Positions 35,443-48,143 of a DNA stretch of 64,000 nucleotides are shown piece by piece. The position numbers and the translations under genes were made by a program. Origin of the DNA: Nemania diffusa (lineage: Eukaryota > Ascomycota > Sordariomycetes > Xylariales > Xylariaceae); the NCBI GenBank assembly GCA_038501195.1, contig JBBPUQ010000004.1, positions 930,001-994,000 on the forward strand, given 5' to 3'. Each line of letters begins with the position of its first letter. Positions within the stretch are counted from its first letter, which is position 1. Below the pieces are notes generated by a model, which was not told where the DNA came from, searched no databases, and was given only the letters and a program-made list of their open reading frames with translations.

Positions 35443-38400
35443 ATGGCGAAATGGAAGGAGCTTGGCGAGGTGCCAGATTCGGACGACGAAAGCACCTGGG
35501 ATAGCCAAGAATCCCTCCCTCATCCTCCAACACCAGCACCAGCGCCAGTGCCGCCAGCCTCTGCTTCTGCTTCTGCTTCTGCTTCTGTTTCTGCAGATGT
35601 CACAAGGGACGCTGATTCCAGAGGTACCATAGCGTATGGTGATGATGATAATGACAAGAGCCAATCTATTTGGGATATCCCATTTTCATCACAACCTTCC
35701 GCCGGGGGGGGCAATGTGCGCAATGATGTGCTTCCCGGTCCGAAACCACGAGAGCCCTCACCGGAGCCCTCACCGGATCCCGAGCCCTCGCCGCATACTC
35801 CGGGGTCGCCTCTTGTCCAGCTCCAACCCGAATCCACATCTCCTCTGTCTTCCCTACGTGAACTGGGCCACAGAATCGAAATCAATCTGCCCATAGGTAG
35901 GCCTATTAGTCACGAGCAGACTAGAAGCGAACGGTCGACTTTATCCCCACTGTCAGATATCTCTGAAAATTCCACGAGACCTGCGTTCGAGTACCAACAA
36001 GCGCCTGACATTCAAGAGAGCGAGCTAGCAAGGAATGAAGACAGTCGGCTGGGACGTTCACTACGGCCGAGAAAGCCGATTCAGGAACACCCATATCTCC
36101 TCGAGAGTGTTCAATACAGCAAGACATGGAAGTCCCACGGTTTACGTCCTGTACGAGTGTTGGCTGAGGAGGCAAATAAGGGGAGGCAGGAGGAAGATTC
36201 TCAAGAGCAAGATTTCGAAGATGATAGCCAGGGCACCAGCAAGGAGATTGGTCAGGAGGAATCAGAAGAGTCTCAGTCGACTGGACACATTGCAGGTCTC
36301 CTAGCAATAGATAATATATCGCTATCAGATGATGGGCTGCCGTCCGCCACCCCTGAGCTGCACCTTACTCTGCCTGAAGACGCCGTCCGAAGTTCACAAG
36401 AAGACGATGATGAGTTCCCCGACCCGAATGATGTTGAGAAGTGGAAATCGAATCAACCAGTGCGCCAGAGTCGCAAACGACGGCCCTCGCCTAAAGCCTC
36501 TTCGAAACGAAAACTCTCTAGACTTAGTGGTTCTGCCCAAGTCACTAGAGATACACCGGTTTTACCAGATATCGACGATATCTTTGACATTCCGGCTTCA
36601 CCACCCCAAACTAGCCCCGGTGTCCTTGCGATCACTCCTATGACTGTGGTTAATCGCCTAGGAGGTAGGCCTGCAGTCACATTGACCCCTAAGCCGAGTA
36701 GTAATATATCGTCGCGGGTACATAGTCCTGCACTCAGTCATCAGTACCATGAACTCGTTGACCTGACCGCGTTAGAGAATGAAGATAGCGAGAATGACAG
36801 TGATATGGCTAGTTCTCACGCTAGCTCTGAGAGCGAGCCAGACCAGGTACGTCTAGGAGCAAGGCGAATACGTGGGGTTTTGCCGGCGTCGTGGCTTCGA
36901 CTCGATCAGCAAACGTCCATACAGAAGACCAAGCCAACTGCTCGGCATCGCAGCCCCGGTTTGTCGCCCGAGCGTTCTGCGAGAAAAGGGGTAGCACAGC
37001 GTCGGCTTGCATTGCCCCAGATGGGGACTACGTCTGCCTTATTCCTTTCTGATGATTCTGATGATTCAGACTCGACTTTACGGCCCCAGAGACCAGTTAT
37101 CTCTTTTCCTGACATTGCTGGTCCGACCGTCGAAGATGACGCAGCATCTGTTATTGAAGAGGATCATATTGATCATATGTTTTCTCGTGGCAAAAGAGCA
37201 AGCACAGATTCAAGTGGCCCCCCCACAAAGCGAAAAAGACGCCAGCAGTCAATATTCGATGGGCAGCCAAGGCAGAGAAAGCGCCAGCAGCGCATTACTG
37301 GACTTCTGACCCGTACTGGGTCGGTCTCTAGCACTCGAATGAGACGTTTGAATACATCTAAAGGTAGTATAGGAGCAGAAGGGCTAGGAAAACAGAATCG
37401 GGGCAAGAGGCATTCAACAACTCCCCAGCCTACGCGACTTAGCATCTTGGACGTTATCGAGAAAGATGCCCCCGCTTTCATACGTATTGCTGCTCGTACA
37501 GCTAGTAGAAGGCGAGACAAGGGGCGTTCGAGTCCGTCGAAGAAAGCAATCATGCTTGGAACTCGCCAAGATACCATCGACGCAGTTGGAGCCCTGAGAC
37601 GTTGGAATGAAGGCATTATCCAGCCAAGAAACTCGGTCTCCCTCTCCATTCACCCACCTACCGATCAAGACGAAGTATCTCAAATGACAAGTGAAGCTCA
37701 CGTCATTCAGACACAAACACCTTTTAAAGATCAATCGGAGCGGGTGAGACCCTCAAACCGCTTCTCCAAACCCCGCCGAATGGTCAAGCAAGCTAGCATG
37801 GATAGTTTTATAGATGCCAGACCGAGCAAGCAGTCTGATCTTGGCCTCAGTGTTAATGATTTTGTGTATGAAAAACCTAGGCCCCATGGTTCTTTTTATC
37901 GACCTGCTCAGCTCGAAATGACCGAGAATATCGGCAACCGCTACGAATTTGGTACGAGAAAAAACGCTCTGGACGCATTGTATCGGAGATCACGCAAATC
38001 ATTACCCACATCTCGAAACTTACGTCTTGAGCAGTCAATCAGTAGACCGGCACCAGCATATAATCCAGAGCCCACACCTAAAGCCCTTCAACCACCAGTA
38101 CCCAACAGCGCTTCTGAGTTGCCCGGAAACAAAAGGAAGACAAGGTTTAGGAAACAAGTTCGTCCTCAGCCTCTAGACGTTTCAGCTCCTCAGTATACAC
38201 ATGCCAATGATCCCTTGACACGCGAGCTTAGTTCTTCCACGGTAGTTTTCGATCTATCAAAGAGCGAAACTACCGGGAAACTGCTTGGGCTGGGTCCTTA
38301 TGGCACACATTATACCCAACACTTTGAAGTATTTCCCCTCGACCGTGGTATTTTTTTTCATGAGAGCACAATACTTGGGAGTGGTCGATTACTAAGAGCT

Positions 38401-41400
38401 CTAGATACCAAACCTCTAAACAACTTAAGCGGCCCTCGAGGTCGGTGTATATTCACTATTGATGAACAGACCCTCCACTGGGGTCCTTGGGATGCACAAA
38501 CATCCTCAGAGCTCGGTATCATCTTTGATTGGGTGATGGACCGGCTAGATGCATCCTTTGTTGATACCGAGCTAGAGACTGCAAGTCCAGTGCCAGCTAT
38601 TGACTTTATCTTAATTTACCTGCAGGATCATTTGACCTTGATTGAGCCTGAAGGCTCGAATATCCTTGCCAGCCGATTGGTTGGTGTTTTACAAGCCGTT
38701 GAACGGCGCCTAAAAGAGTTGCCGAGTGACTCGAGGTACGCAGTATCGTCTTTCATCGAAGTTTTGACCCGCATTCTAGTCATCACTGTACAGGCATTGC
38801 GGTTGTGCCAAAGGCTCGACAAAGTCTCGGAAGCATTCCAACTAGAGGAAGTACTGAAGCGAGTTGCTGCGACTACAGCGGGAGTTCTCCTTCGAACAGA
38901 TCTTGAAGAAATCAAGGATATGTATGGCCGTTTACAGCAGATATCCTTCCGGGAGAAGGGGATTCGAAATGATGAGCACTCTATAATATGCTGGGTCACC
39001 TTGATTCGGATTCTCGAGGAACTTCGTATGCCAAGAGCTAGATTTTGGGAGGTCATATCCTCAGCAATTTTGAGACCAAACACGGACGACACTTTTGACG
39101 CAACAGTGCTCGAACATGCTTGGCGAACTTTATTTACACTTCTCCCTTTGGGTGAGTTTGACAGCACCGGTGTTGCCATCCATGGTATGCGACATACGGC
39201 ACCATTGGAAGGCTGGACAATTCCCCAAGGACTTCTGCGGCGTGTGTTCCAATTGTACCAAGCGAACAGTCGACAATCCCCCAGCTTCAATGATTATCTT
39301 CGAGCTGTCGTGAGTCGTTGTCATTATCTGGTAGAGCAGTGGGGATGGTACAAGTGCAATACCATACTAGGAACAATTTTTGATTTTTTTGCTGCTCAAG
39401 ATCTTCATAATCTACGAAATGAGGAGGTATACCAATCTCCACCGTTCCTCGAAGAGCTTTCGGGGTCACCTTCACTTGCCACATCCCCGGTGGATCGATG
39501 TTTCCATATTTACTTAAAGCTGATTGCAATGTCAATCAGGCGGCTCAAAAAGACTGGGATGACGAAGGATATCAAGAACCTAGTGGCTCGCCTTCTACCT
39601 AATCACAGCCGACAACATGATAAAATGATGGCAACCCACGAGGCTGAGATAGCTGCACTCCGGAATCACCATGACCTTCTTTGCACGCTGTTCTGGGCGG
39701 CCCCTCCGGATATGAGGCCAACTATCCAGAGTATTGAAGGTCTTGTCGTTCTCGGGAGTTCTCATAAAGAGGCGTGCCTCATCAGCCTACGTACCTGGAG
39801 TCGGCTCTCGCGATTTGTCGTCTCGTCTTCCGAGGATATCTCAGCCTACAAAATTCTCGCTGATTGGCAAAGAAATATTTCTCAGCAAGTACTCGAACAG
39901 TTTCTTTCTGTAGAGTCCGAGGTCAATCAACAACTTTTAGGTATGTCGGCAGAAGCCTGCAAGAATATCACGCAACAGCATAAAAATGCGGTCATCAGTA
40001 AGAATAAAAAGGTCGCCATGGACCTACTTCATTTCTCGATGAAAGCGTTCCTAGATGTATTGCGTCACACTCAGACCCTCAGCGCTACTTCTTTCGTCCT
40101 AAATCATTGTAAGTTGGTCTGCTTGGTGCTTTGGTGAAATAATATTAATATCTGTTACCAGATCCGCTTGAACAGATATTAACTAGTCTATCATTCTCCT
40201 CTACCAACTCTGATTGGGGTATTTTACACGTCATTCTTGACATTCTCGAATATTTTCTCACCCGAATCGCCATGTTTACTAGCGCCGAACCCCTGCATGT
40301 AGGCCAGTCTTGGCATGAAGAAGATGCTATTATGGTGAGTTGGGTTAAGACAGTCAGGTCTTGAGCATAGTTGCTAACCTATCTTAGCTACTTGAACGCA
40401 AGTTTGCCTCGCCTCTCATATCTGCCGTGCGAGGCGTTATCAACATAGGTTTTCACGATGCAGGCGTCGGGCCAGTGGGTGATCGCGACCTTTGTGTTGA
40501 AAAAGCTGTGACCCTCACTGGGCAGTTAGGGGCATGCTTAATTCATGCTAGACTTGCTGTGAGTTGTTCGAATCACTGCCGTGTTCTTCGCTGACATCAG
40601 TAGCGACTCCGACAGTTCTTCCAAGCAGGAAAATATAATCTCTTCCAGAACGTGCTGAAGCCCGCGGCCACAGCTAGTCGAAAATATCTCGCCCTCTTTT
40701 TAGCTACAATTGTTGATAGAGGGGTTGCTGACTTCAAGGTAGGACACTTGGGGCCTATAGAGAGCCGTAGCTAACAGCACCTTAGGACCTTGGCTTGACG
40801 CCACTAGACTTGTTCTTGGCCGAAATCATTAAGCCCTTCGAATACCTAGCTTACGAGAACCGGCTTGCCATGAGCTTCAAACAGCTTGACGAGTCATATC
40901 TAGAGAACGCCATCATAGAAGTAGGGAATGCACCCGACTACTGCTCTAATAGAGATCTATTTCACTGTAAGATAATTACGGCACTATTTTTTGACTCTAT
41001 GCTTATAACTTATAGACTCTATTGTTTCCATGCGGAAGGCCTTACTTAGATCAGATAAAAGCCAGAAGTTGCAGTTGCAGAATGTCTTCTCCAAGTCTTT
41101 ACGCTTTGCAATGGATCGAATGAAGGCGGACTTGAAATCCATGATTTTCAATTCACCCGAGCATCTCAATTACGTGGAATTTGTCCGGTCGATCATACGT
41201 CTCATTCGATCTCAAGATCTCTGCCCAGTAGATTCATTCTTTTATCAGATCAGTCAGGAATATTCTCCCTCAAGTCAAGATCCACGGCTACAAACAGCAG
41301 GGATCTTGTCGTGGGGGCTTAAGCTTGAAGAGGGCGACCCCAAAGCAGTTTCTGGCCTGTTTTATCTGCTTTTCCCGAGTTTCAAGATTGCTCTCGCGAA

Positions 41401-42229
41401 CGGAGAGCTAATGAACGAAGCAAATATCCTAAAAGAGAGCATGGAACATGTGCATGTGTTCAATTTTATGCTGAGCACGATGCTCCCTGCCATCGTCAGG
41501 ACCACCACTCAGGTATATCAGAGTTGGGTTCTCTTAGATACCTATGCCGAAGCCATAGATGCCCGGCTATCATCAGCATGTATCCACCGACAAATCGGTG
41601 GAGACGTTATGTTGGACATTCTCGCGCTACACAATACAGTGCTGGAAAGCGTGGGCAGCTTGCGAACACGAGCTTCTCCTCAGCTCCGAAATGAAGATGT
41701 TGTGTCCTTAACGGCCGTGATCAAAATACTTAACCTCCTCTCTCCCTCCGTCACAGCCTATCTCATCAATGAGCCGGAATCTCTTATCGCTAGGGATTTT
41801 ACCGAAGTAATAAATGAGCTCACTAACTTCACACGCGCGGCCGACTCATCTCTCCAGAATTTAGAAGAGAATTGCGACGAAGAAAATATGATGTTTGGTG
41901 AGCCTAATCAATTCTTTGAGGGTCTTAGTGTCCCTGGGCCTGGAATAACATCAAGATATACCGAGCAAATCGACAGATTTGCTAGTCACATGACTCAGGA
42001 TGTCCATAGCAACTGGATATCAAGCGAGACTTCTATGACAATTAGAGGGCCGTCGCGACTGCAAAGACCGTCAGCTACTCAATCGGGGCAAGGAACGCCT
42101 CTTCCCAAATGGGAGAGAAGGAAGCTTTGGCAAACATTGGGGGAACAAATCAGGACGTGGAATCACGCGCACGATATGATGATGAGAACAGAGTTGCATG
42201 AAGGTTTGCTTGACGAACTGCTGTTTTAG
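35443..42229 (+). CDS. Mus7/MMS22-family DNA repair protein, 2175 aa
   Basis: Family members act with the Rtt101/Mms1 cullin ligase at damaged replication forks in the nucleus. Six exons: 35443-40108, 40162-40334, 40388-40558, 40616-40738, 40786-40966, 41016-42229; phases sum to 2176 codons. The start MAKWKELGEVPDSDDE is the typical opening of the family. The first 900 residues are acidic, Ser/Pro-rich and low complexity, including an (SA)n run and PSPEPSPDPEPSP. The conserved core begins near residue 950 with GTHYTQHFEVFPL and FFHESTILGSG. The rest is helical and probably repeat-like. The fourth intron ends at CGACAG rather than the earlier ATCAG, because the earlier site would bring in a TAG. 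No intron interrupts the first 4.7 kb, but five fall within 0.9 kb afterwards. Confidence 0.88.
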
Positions 42230-42934
42230 ATGCATTGGCAGACATGGCGTTGGTTACGGCATTGATCACCGAGTCAGCAGCATTAGGTATGTGTTCGGCG
42301 TTAGTAAAGGGATAGGTAGATACCATTTTGTGGGATGAATAATATGCCCTGAATTACACAGAATTCCTCCCAAGGTACCAGTCTCTATCTAGAGAGAGCC
42401 TATCTGCCTATTTTTTCTGAATACAAAGTGAACATCGCGAAAACAAATTGAGTAAATGCATGTAGTTGTTAAGGTATTGTTCTATATGCATGAAGATCTA
42501 TCTCACTAAAGGAGTTCTTCAGCTTTACGCTTAACTTCAAATGTTCGGCGACTCTGTCTCGCCACATGCATTTTATTACCACCCAACTCGACTTGCCTAC
42601 TAGGTATTATGTACCTATGTAGGCACGGAATACTCGCCCAGGCTAATACACCTCTGACTTATGTAAGTAGGAGCGGTGCTGACTGGAGGGAGGAGTAACT
42701 GACTGATACACTGTAGGGAGTACAGAATACCTGCCGAACTAGGTACCAGATAAAAGGCCATGTGGGGCGCGCGGGACACTTGGACCATGTAAAAGCTCTT
42801 TACGGACCTCCAACCCGGAGACCAATACACGGGAGAATTATAAGACCTAGGGAGACACATCTTCTTCTCCGTACTGGCACCACTTGTCACAAAGCCATGC
42901 CGCCGCATGCTCTATTCGAGCGCCAATCCTCCGA
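42230..42934. promoter_or_regulatory. Spacer: 3' flank of Mms22-like gene and AAA ATPase promoter
   Basis: About 700 bp without a supported gene. An ATG at 42897, out of frame with the ATPase start at 42935, could act as an upstream start. TAGGTATTATGTACC-type motifs lie at 42600-42625 and 42740. Confidence 0.5.
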
Positions 42935-45900
42935 ATGAGTAACCAATGGCTCCGTGCCTTCCGATCCGCGGCACATAACCCCCTCCGGGCGCGCCTCCTA
43001 GCGCCCTACCCGACGTCGTCGACGCGACCCTTCCATGCGACCGTGCCCAGACGCCGCCCCGGCCGCGGCGACAGCGCGCCACGCGACAGCGATGGCGACG
43101 GGCGCAGCAGCAGCAGCAAGCCCGAGGATGAAGCCACTACTACCAGCGGCAGCGGCAGCAGTGGCAGCAGTGGCAACAGCGCCCCGGGCGAATGCGAGGC
43201 CGCGGAGGAGGAGAATCTCCTCGGCGAGAACACGGCCGTCCCAAACGGGGATGGTCAGAGCCAGGGCCGCAAGAAGCCCACAACCGGCCTGCGGTCGCGC
43301 ACCTCGCGGGGTCGCAAGTCCGACCTACCACCCGTGCAGATCCCCAAATCGTTCCTCAAGCTGGCCATCGACCGCCACGGCGAGGCGAGGACGGCGCAGA
43401 GCCAGGATACCGCCGGCATGAAAATCCACGTGGAAGATTTGATGCAGCTGCCGTTCGTCAAGTGGCGCACTAGCGCCCTATTCAACGCCGCCGCCTGGTC
43501 TGACACAGACATCGAGGAAGCAATTAAGCGTCTGGATTTGCTGGGCGACGTCGATCCCATCATGAAGCGAATGGACGCGCTAAGTGTCTCTGCTTATTGG
43601 GCCGTCGTGGACGAGACCAGGGCGCAGTTTGGAAACAATGCGTACGCGAAAGTCCTCGAGTCGATGCCGCCTCCGAGATCGCCGGCGTTCCACAAGTATG
43701 GGCTTCAGGACCGGCCCACCATCCTTCAACAGCAGTTTCTCAAATTACTGCTGCCTCATGTAGTAAAGCATGACGAAATCCCCTTGACAAAGGTTGCCTT
43801 GTATGAGCCGTGTATTGTCGATGAGATCACCACAGCCCTCAGGGCCGAGTTTTTTATCCGAGCGCCTGAGAATAGCAGGATAGCAAACATTCGTCGGCCT
43901 GCTACGATTATTAACGTGCAAGATTACTCGGGATTCTCTGTGGCCCGAGACACCTTACAACACGTTGCCGAACAACTAGGAGCTGATATTTTACATCTAC
44001 GAGCTCACGATATTGCGCATATTGTGGGACGGTACATTGGCCAAGATATCACTAGATCCCTCGGAGATGTTTCACTACTCGGCTATAGAGCGGCTGAGAA
44101 TTGCGGGCGACTAAAACCGCGCCCGATTGCCGAAGAGGAAACCGAGGAAACTGAGTCCACCGAGCTACCATTTGTGGAAATACTACGCGACAATAAGGCG
44201 CGGAAGGATCCAAAACGACAGACGATATCTATGGACGAGTTTTTGCTACACTCTGGCACTCGCGGGAAAAGCGATGAGCTCTGGGAGGACATGAAGGTCA
44301 ACGCAGCCTTGGACGAGCTCATACATTCCACAGATACAGACGTGGCTGAACAGAAACCTCTGATTGTCCACGTTAACGACTTTAACGCCCTTAACATGGA
44401 TGAAGTTGGCGCCGCGGTGTTGGGCAAAATCCGGAAAGTCGTAGATGAACTATGGCTATCAAACCGCAGGATAGTCCTTGTAGGCTCCTGCTCCACCAAT
44501 GACGCATCAAAATCTTACCAAGTAGCACTCAGGGGTTTAGAATTGAGCGAGCGAGTTATACATCTAAGTACGCGCTTCTTTCCCGACGACCAGGTCCGTG
44601 GAAGTTGCAAGTCGGCGTTAGCTCTATGGGAGAAGCAAGACTACCTCCGCGAGAACGACGAAAATATCGTCAGGATGCTATGGTCTATGACAGAAGCGGG
44701 CAATACTATATCGACGAGCGGGGAGGGGAGGTTAGGACTAGACAAGTATGCTCGTAATGAACCCCGATTAAGTCTGTCGGGGGAGTTTGCGAAATACTGG
44801 GGCAGCGTCCTACCAATGACAGAGGTGTATCGGATCGCGACAACCATGATCGGGTTGAGCTCCGTGGGCACTCCTGACCTGTTCAGCCTAAAATGTTTCA
44901 AGAATGCAGTCGATAAGCTAGCAACTGTTGATGAAGCAAAGGAGAGGGCTACGGCGAGGTCAAAAGCCTCCATGAATCTTAAGAAAGATTCCAAAGGAGA
45001 TATTCTCACAGGGTCGCAGAAGATGAATCCTTTTTCTGAGAACCACGAGGAAAAGCTGATGTCGGGCATGGTGAATGCGCAAGATATGCGGACCACCTTC
45101 AAAGATATACATGCTCCTCAGGAGACAATCGAATCGATCAAGATGCTTACGACACTGTCGCTAGTCCGGCCCGAGGCCTTTTCATACGGTGTTCTCGCGA
45201 GCGATAGAATCCCGGGTTGTCTTTTGTACGGCCCGCCCGGTACCGGCAAAACATTATTAGCAAAGGCAGTGGCTAAGGAGAGCGGCGCCAATATGATCGA
45301 GATTAGTGGAGCTTCCATCAACAATATGTACGTTGGTGAGAGTGAGAAGAACGTGCGGGCTCTTTTCAGGCTTGCCAAGAAGAAAGAACCGATGGTTATC
45401 TTCATCGACGAGGCCGACGCACTGCTCGGGGCTCGAGGCGAGCATCGAAACGGGGGTAGGAGAGAAACGATCAACCAATTTCTCCGTGAGTGGGACGGGA
45501 TGGACAGAATGAAAGCTTTTATTATGGTCGCTACGAATCGCCCATTCGACCTCGATGACGCCGTTCTTCGGCGTCTGCCTCGCAAGCTGTTGATCGACCT
45601 GCCCCTCGAGGCCGATCGAGCAGCTATCATAAAGATCCATCTGAAAGACGAAGTCGTGGATGAGACGGTATCAATCGAGGATATCGCAAAAAATACCCCC
45701 TTATACTCAGGCTCTGACCTTAAAAACGTGTGCGTGGCGGCTGCCATGTCGGCGGTGAAGGAAGAGCTCGAGGCGTCTGAACGACACACAGGCCCGGAGC
45801 CATATAAATGGGCGGAGAAGCGGGTGCTCAACCGCCGCCATTTCGACAAGGCGCTCAAGGAGATTGGAGCCAGTGTTTCCGAGGATATGGCGACGCTGAC

Positions 45901-46027
45901 GGCCATCCGGAAGTTCGACGAACGCTATGGCGACAGCAAGGCACGTAAGAAGAGAAAGGGCATAGGCTTCGAGGTCATCCCCGATGCGCCTGACTCGGAA
46001 CAGGCCCGGGTCCGGAGTGGACGGTGA
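42935..46027 (+). CDS. Mitochondrial AAA ATPase, 1030 aa, intronless
   Basis: A single exon. The N-terminus WLRAFRSAAHNPLRARLL followed by STRPFHATVPRRR is a strong mitochondrial presequence. An acidic/Ser-Gly linker (residues 40-110) follows, then a long N-terminal region of unknown fold, and a C-terminal AAA module: Walker A GPPGTGKT (about 769-776), the pore-loop region NNMYVGESEKN, Walker B VIFIDEADAL, sensor VATNRPFDLDDAVLRR with arginine fingers, and the SGSDLKNVC helix. The module is of the Msp1/ATAD1-katanin (meiotic) clade. Msp1 removes mislocalised tail-anchored proteins, but this protein lacks an N-terminal membrane helix and is three times longer, so the same role is not implied. 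The start ATG at 42935 is chosen over an upstream in-frame TTG because of the presequence. It is expected to act in the matrix. Confidence 0.85.
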   Translation: MSNQWLRAFRSAAHNPLRARLLAPYPTSSTRPFHATVPRRRPGRGDSAPRDSDGDGRSSSSKPEDEATTTSGSGSSGSSGNSAPGECEAAEEENLLGENTAVPNGDGQSQGRKKPTTGLRSRTSRGRKSDLPPVQIPKSFLKLAIDRHGEARTAQSQDTAGMKIHVEDLMQLPFVKWRTSALFNAAAWSDTDIEEAIKRLDLLGDVDPIMKRMDALSVSAYWAVVDETRAQFGNNAYAKVLESMPPPRSPAFHKYGLQDRPTILQQQFLKLLLPHVVKHDEIPLTKVALYEPCIVDEITTALRAEFFIRAPENSRIANIRRPATIINVQDYSGFSVARDTLQHVAEQLGADILHLRAHDIAHIVGRYIGQDITRSLGDVSLLGYRAAENCGRLKPRPIAEEETEETESTELPFVEILRDNKARKDPKRQTISMDEFLLHSGTRGKSDELWEDMKVNAALDELIHSTDTDVAEQKPLIVHVNDFNALNMDEVGAAVLGKIRKVVDELWLSNRRIVLVGSCSTNDASKSYQVALRGLELSERVIHLSTRFFPDDQVRGSCKSALALWEKQDYLRENDENIVRMLWSMTEAGNTISTSGEGRLGLDKYARNEPRLSLSGEFAKYWGSVLPMTEVYRIATTMIGLSSVGTPDLFSLKCFKNAVDKLATVDEAKERATARSKASMNLKKDSKGDILTGSQKMNPFSENHEEKLMSGMVNAQDMRTTFKDIHAPQETIESIKMLTTLSLVRPEAFSYGVLASDRIPGCLLYGPPGTGKTLLAKAVAKESGANMIEISGASINNMYVGESEKNVRALFRLAKKKEPMVIFIDEADALLGARGEHRNGGRRETINQFLREWDGMDRMKAFIMVATNRPFDLDDAVLRRLPRKLLIDLPLEADRAAIIKIHLKDEVVDETVSIEDIAKNTPLYSGSDLKNVCVAAAMSAVKEELEASERHTGPEPYKWAEKRVLNRRHFDKALKEIGASVSEDMATLTAIRKFDERYGDSKARKKRKGIGFEVIPDAPDSEQARVRSGR

Positions 46028-46919
46028 AAGCTAGTTATATAAAATGTATGATCAACTTGTACGCATATCCAGGCGTGGTTTTGTTTGATATCCTAGGTAC
46101 CCAGAAGGTCACGGGCCGGTCCGCATTAGTGAGCATCTTTTAGAAAATACTAGACAGGACGGGCGTATATTCTGACGGGTATAGTGATGCATTTATTGGC
46201 GGCATGTGTTGTGCAACATTCGATATTGTGCCAATACAAAATACGATGAACTTCAAACTCCTTTCTTTCCGAAGTCAACAACTATTGCAGGTGCACGCTT
46301 TTCTATTTTATATTATGAGGTCTCAGTCCCTTTTTATTTAATAGAGTGTGGGAGAGAGGAGATGGCTCTCGGGGAACATCTCACCCGGGACTTAGGGGCA
46401 CACTTGCTATCTCTAATCTTACACTTCGTCTCCGGGTTCAAGTTACGGCTGACTCTCTTTCTCACTCCAAGCAGGTGGGAGAACAACTGGTCTCTGGGAT
46501 GGGTTACGGGATGCGGCAGGAGGGCCTTAGGTAGATTCGTTTCGTCACCTTTAGGGCGTTCCTCTTGCCAGCGCACACACAAATAGGGTGTTCCCCTGGT
46601 CAGCACACATAAATAGGGTGTCGAGTGGCGTCCACATCCTACCTACCAGACATCAATATTGCACTTTCACGAAATTACGCGAAGCCACTTCCGCCCTATT
46701 TCGCATGTACCGTTAGCCATCGCCGCTTTAACGACGCTGCCTATGGGGCTCGCAAAGAGAAATACGCAGAGTCCCCCCCTCTGATCATCACAGCTTCCGC
46801 AACACTACCCACGCTTCCTTACCAGTACTATTTGCACGCAGCCAGCTTACTATCTTCACTACAGCCAATCACACAACGCGCCTGAATCGCTTGCCGCTTC
46901 AACAACAGCACCTGCCAAG
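46028..46919. promoter_or_regulatory. Spacer and promoter of the C2H2 gene
   Basis: About 890 bp. An imperfect duplication CAGCRCACA...AAATAGGGTGT occurs at 46569-46591 and 46601-46621, each copy ending in a TATA-like AAATAGGG about 300-350 bp before the start. The ORFs at 46206-46586 and 46625-46885 have no motif and lie in the presumed leader. Confidence 0.45.
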
Positions 46920-48143
46920 ATGTCTGAGTACGTCAACAACTTCGGCCTTGACTTCTTCACGGCCCCCAACGAGGAAAGCTTCGACCTCAGCTACCTCGAC
47001 TATTCGGCCCCTATTGGTCAGAACGAGGTCTCTGCCTACGATTTCAATGCAGGCTATGACTTTGGCCCTGACGTGGGCTTGGGCGCCAACCCGGTCTCAG
47101 ACTTCCTTATCCCCGTGGCTCCGAATTGGGAGGCATCCAACCCTAGCTTCCTCGACAACCCGGGGCCCATTGGTCACTCTGAGCCCGCTGCCAGCTTCCA
47201 CCCTGATCCCTCGCTTCCCACCCCCCTAGACGCCACTGCAACCGCTGGCCAATTGTGAGGAGTTTTTTTTTTTAGCATTTGCTAACAAAAAGGGTGATTT
47301 AGAGAAGGACACCAAATCCCTATGTCAGCATCTCAAAATGGAATCGTCGGTGTGCACCAGGTTGGACACCAATCAAATCAGAACTCTACTTTTACAATGC
47401 ATGCCTACGACCAACGCCGTGCGACTTTACCCTGCAAGCATGCGTTCTGCAGCAGCCGTTTTACTGAACGGACCAATCGAAGTGCTCATGAAGAGATCCC
47501 GCACACACCAAGTCATCATCCAGTATGGGATGACTCGGCCATTACATGTGCTGAGTGTGATGAGATATGCTCTAGCGCACAACAGCTACGAAAACATGCA
47601 AGAGACAGGAAACATAGTCCCTTTGCATGTTCATGCGGTGTCAACTTCGCCAAAAACGACGTGCTGCAACGTCATATCAGAAGCTATCATAAAGAAAGTG
47701 CGAAGTACCCGTGCACTTTTTGCCGACGCCACCGAGGCAAGAAAGCATTTCGCCGGAAGGACCATCTTACTCAGCATTTTCGAGGCTACCATAAGATGGA
47801 ATTAGAGAAAATCATCGGTGCCTTGCCTTCAAGTTATTGGGGTCAAAGCAAAAGTGTTCAACTCTGGGCTTGCCCGCATCTAGGTTGTGAGGCATACCGA
47901 GATGAATTCTTCAAGTCCCTGTCGTGGAGTGAGCAACTTAATGAACGACCCTTCAAGAGACAGTCTGATTACAACAAACATATGAGAGATGTTCACAAAG
48001 AGAGTACATTCTCCTGCCGCGAGCCTGGTTGTGATCGAGTCGGTGTCAAAGGATACATGCGTGAAAAAGACATGATGAAGCACATGACAAACAAGCATCC
48101 GGAGGCGCCACAATATATCCCTTCTGACTTTCGCACATATTAA
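46920..48143 (+). CDS. C2H2 zinc-finger protein, 391 aa
   Basis: Two exons, 46920-47254 and 47303-48143, joined by a 48-bp intron (GTGAGG donor, poly-T, TTTGCTAACA branch, TTTAG acceptor). The phase joins the Asp/Asn/Pro-rich N-terminal part (about 112 residues, activation-domain-like) to the finger region. Fingers in order: CKHAFCSSRF..., CAECDEICSSAQQLRKHARDRKH, ACSCGVNFAKNDVLQRHIRSYH, CTFCRRHRGKKAFRRKDHLTQHFRGYH (with a long C-to-H loop), CPHLGCEAY...HMRDVH and CREPGCDRVGVKGY...HMTNKH. These are nonuniform, divergent C2H2 fingers of the type found in filamentous-fungal transcription-factor candidates. DNA binding in the nucleus is inferred. The ATG context (GCCAAGATGT) is good. A related, shorter gene lies at 51808-52497. 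Confidence 0.83.

Noticed and set aside
38628..39290. 220-codon minus ORF inside the Mms22-like gene
   Set aside because: No motif, and it is covered by a much longer supported frame.
45118..45906. 262-codon minus-strand ORF opposite the AAA domain
   Set aside because: Antisense shadow of a strongly conserved ATPase; composition (Ser/Arg-rich) is typical of such shadows.
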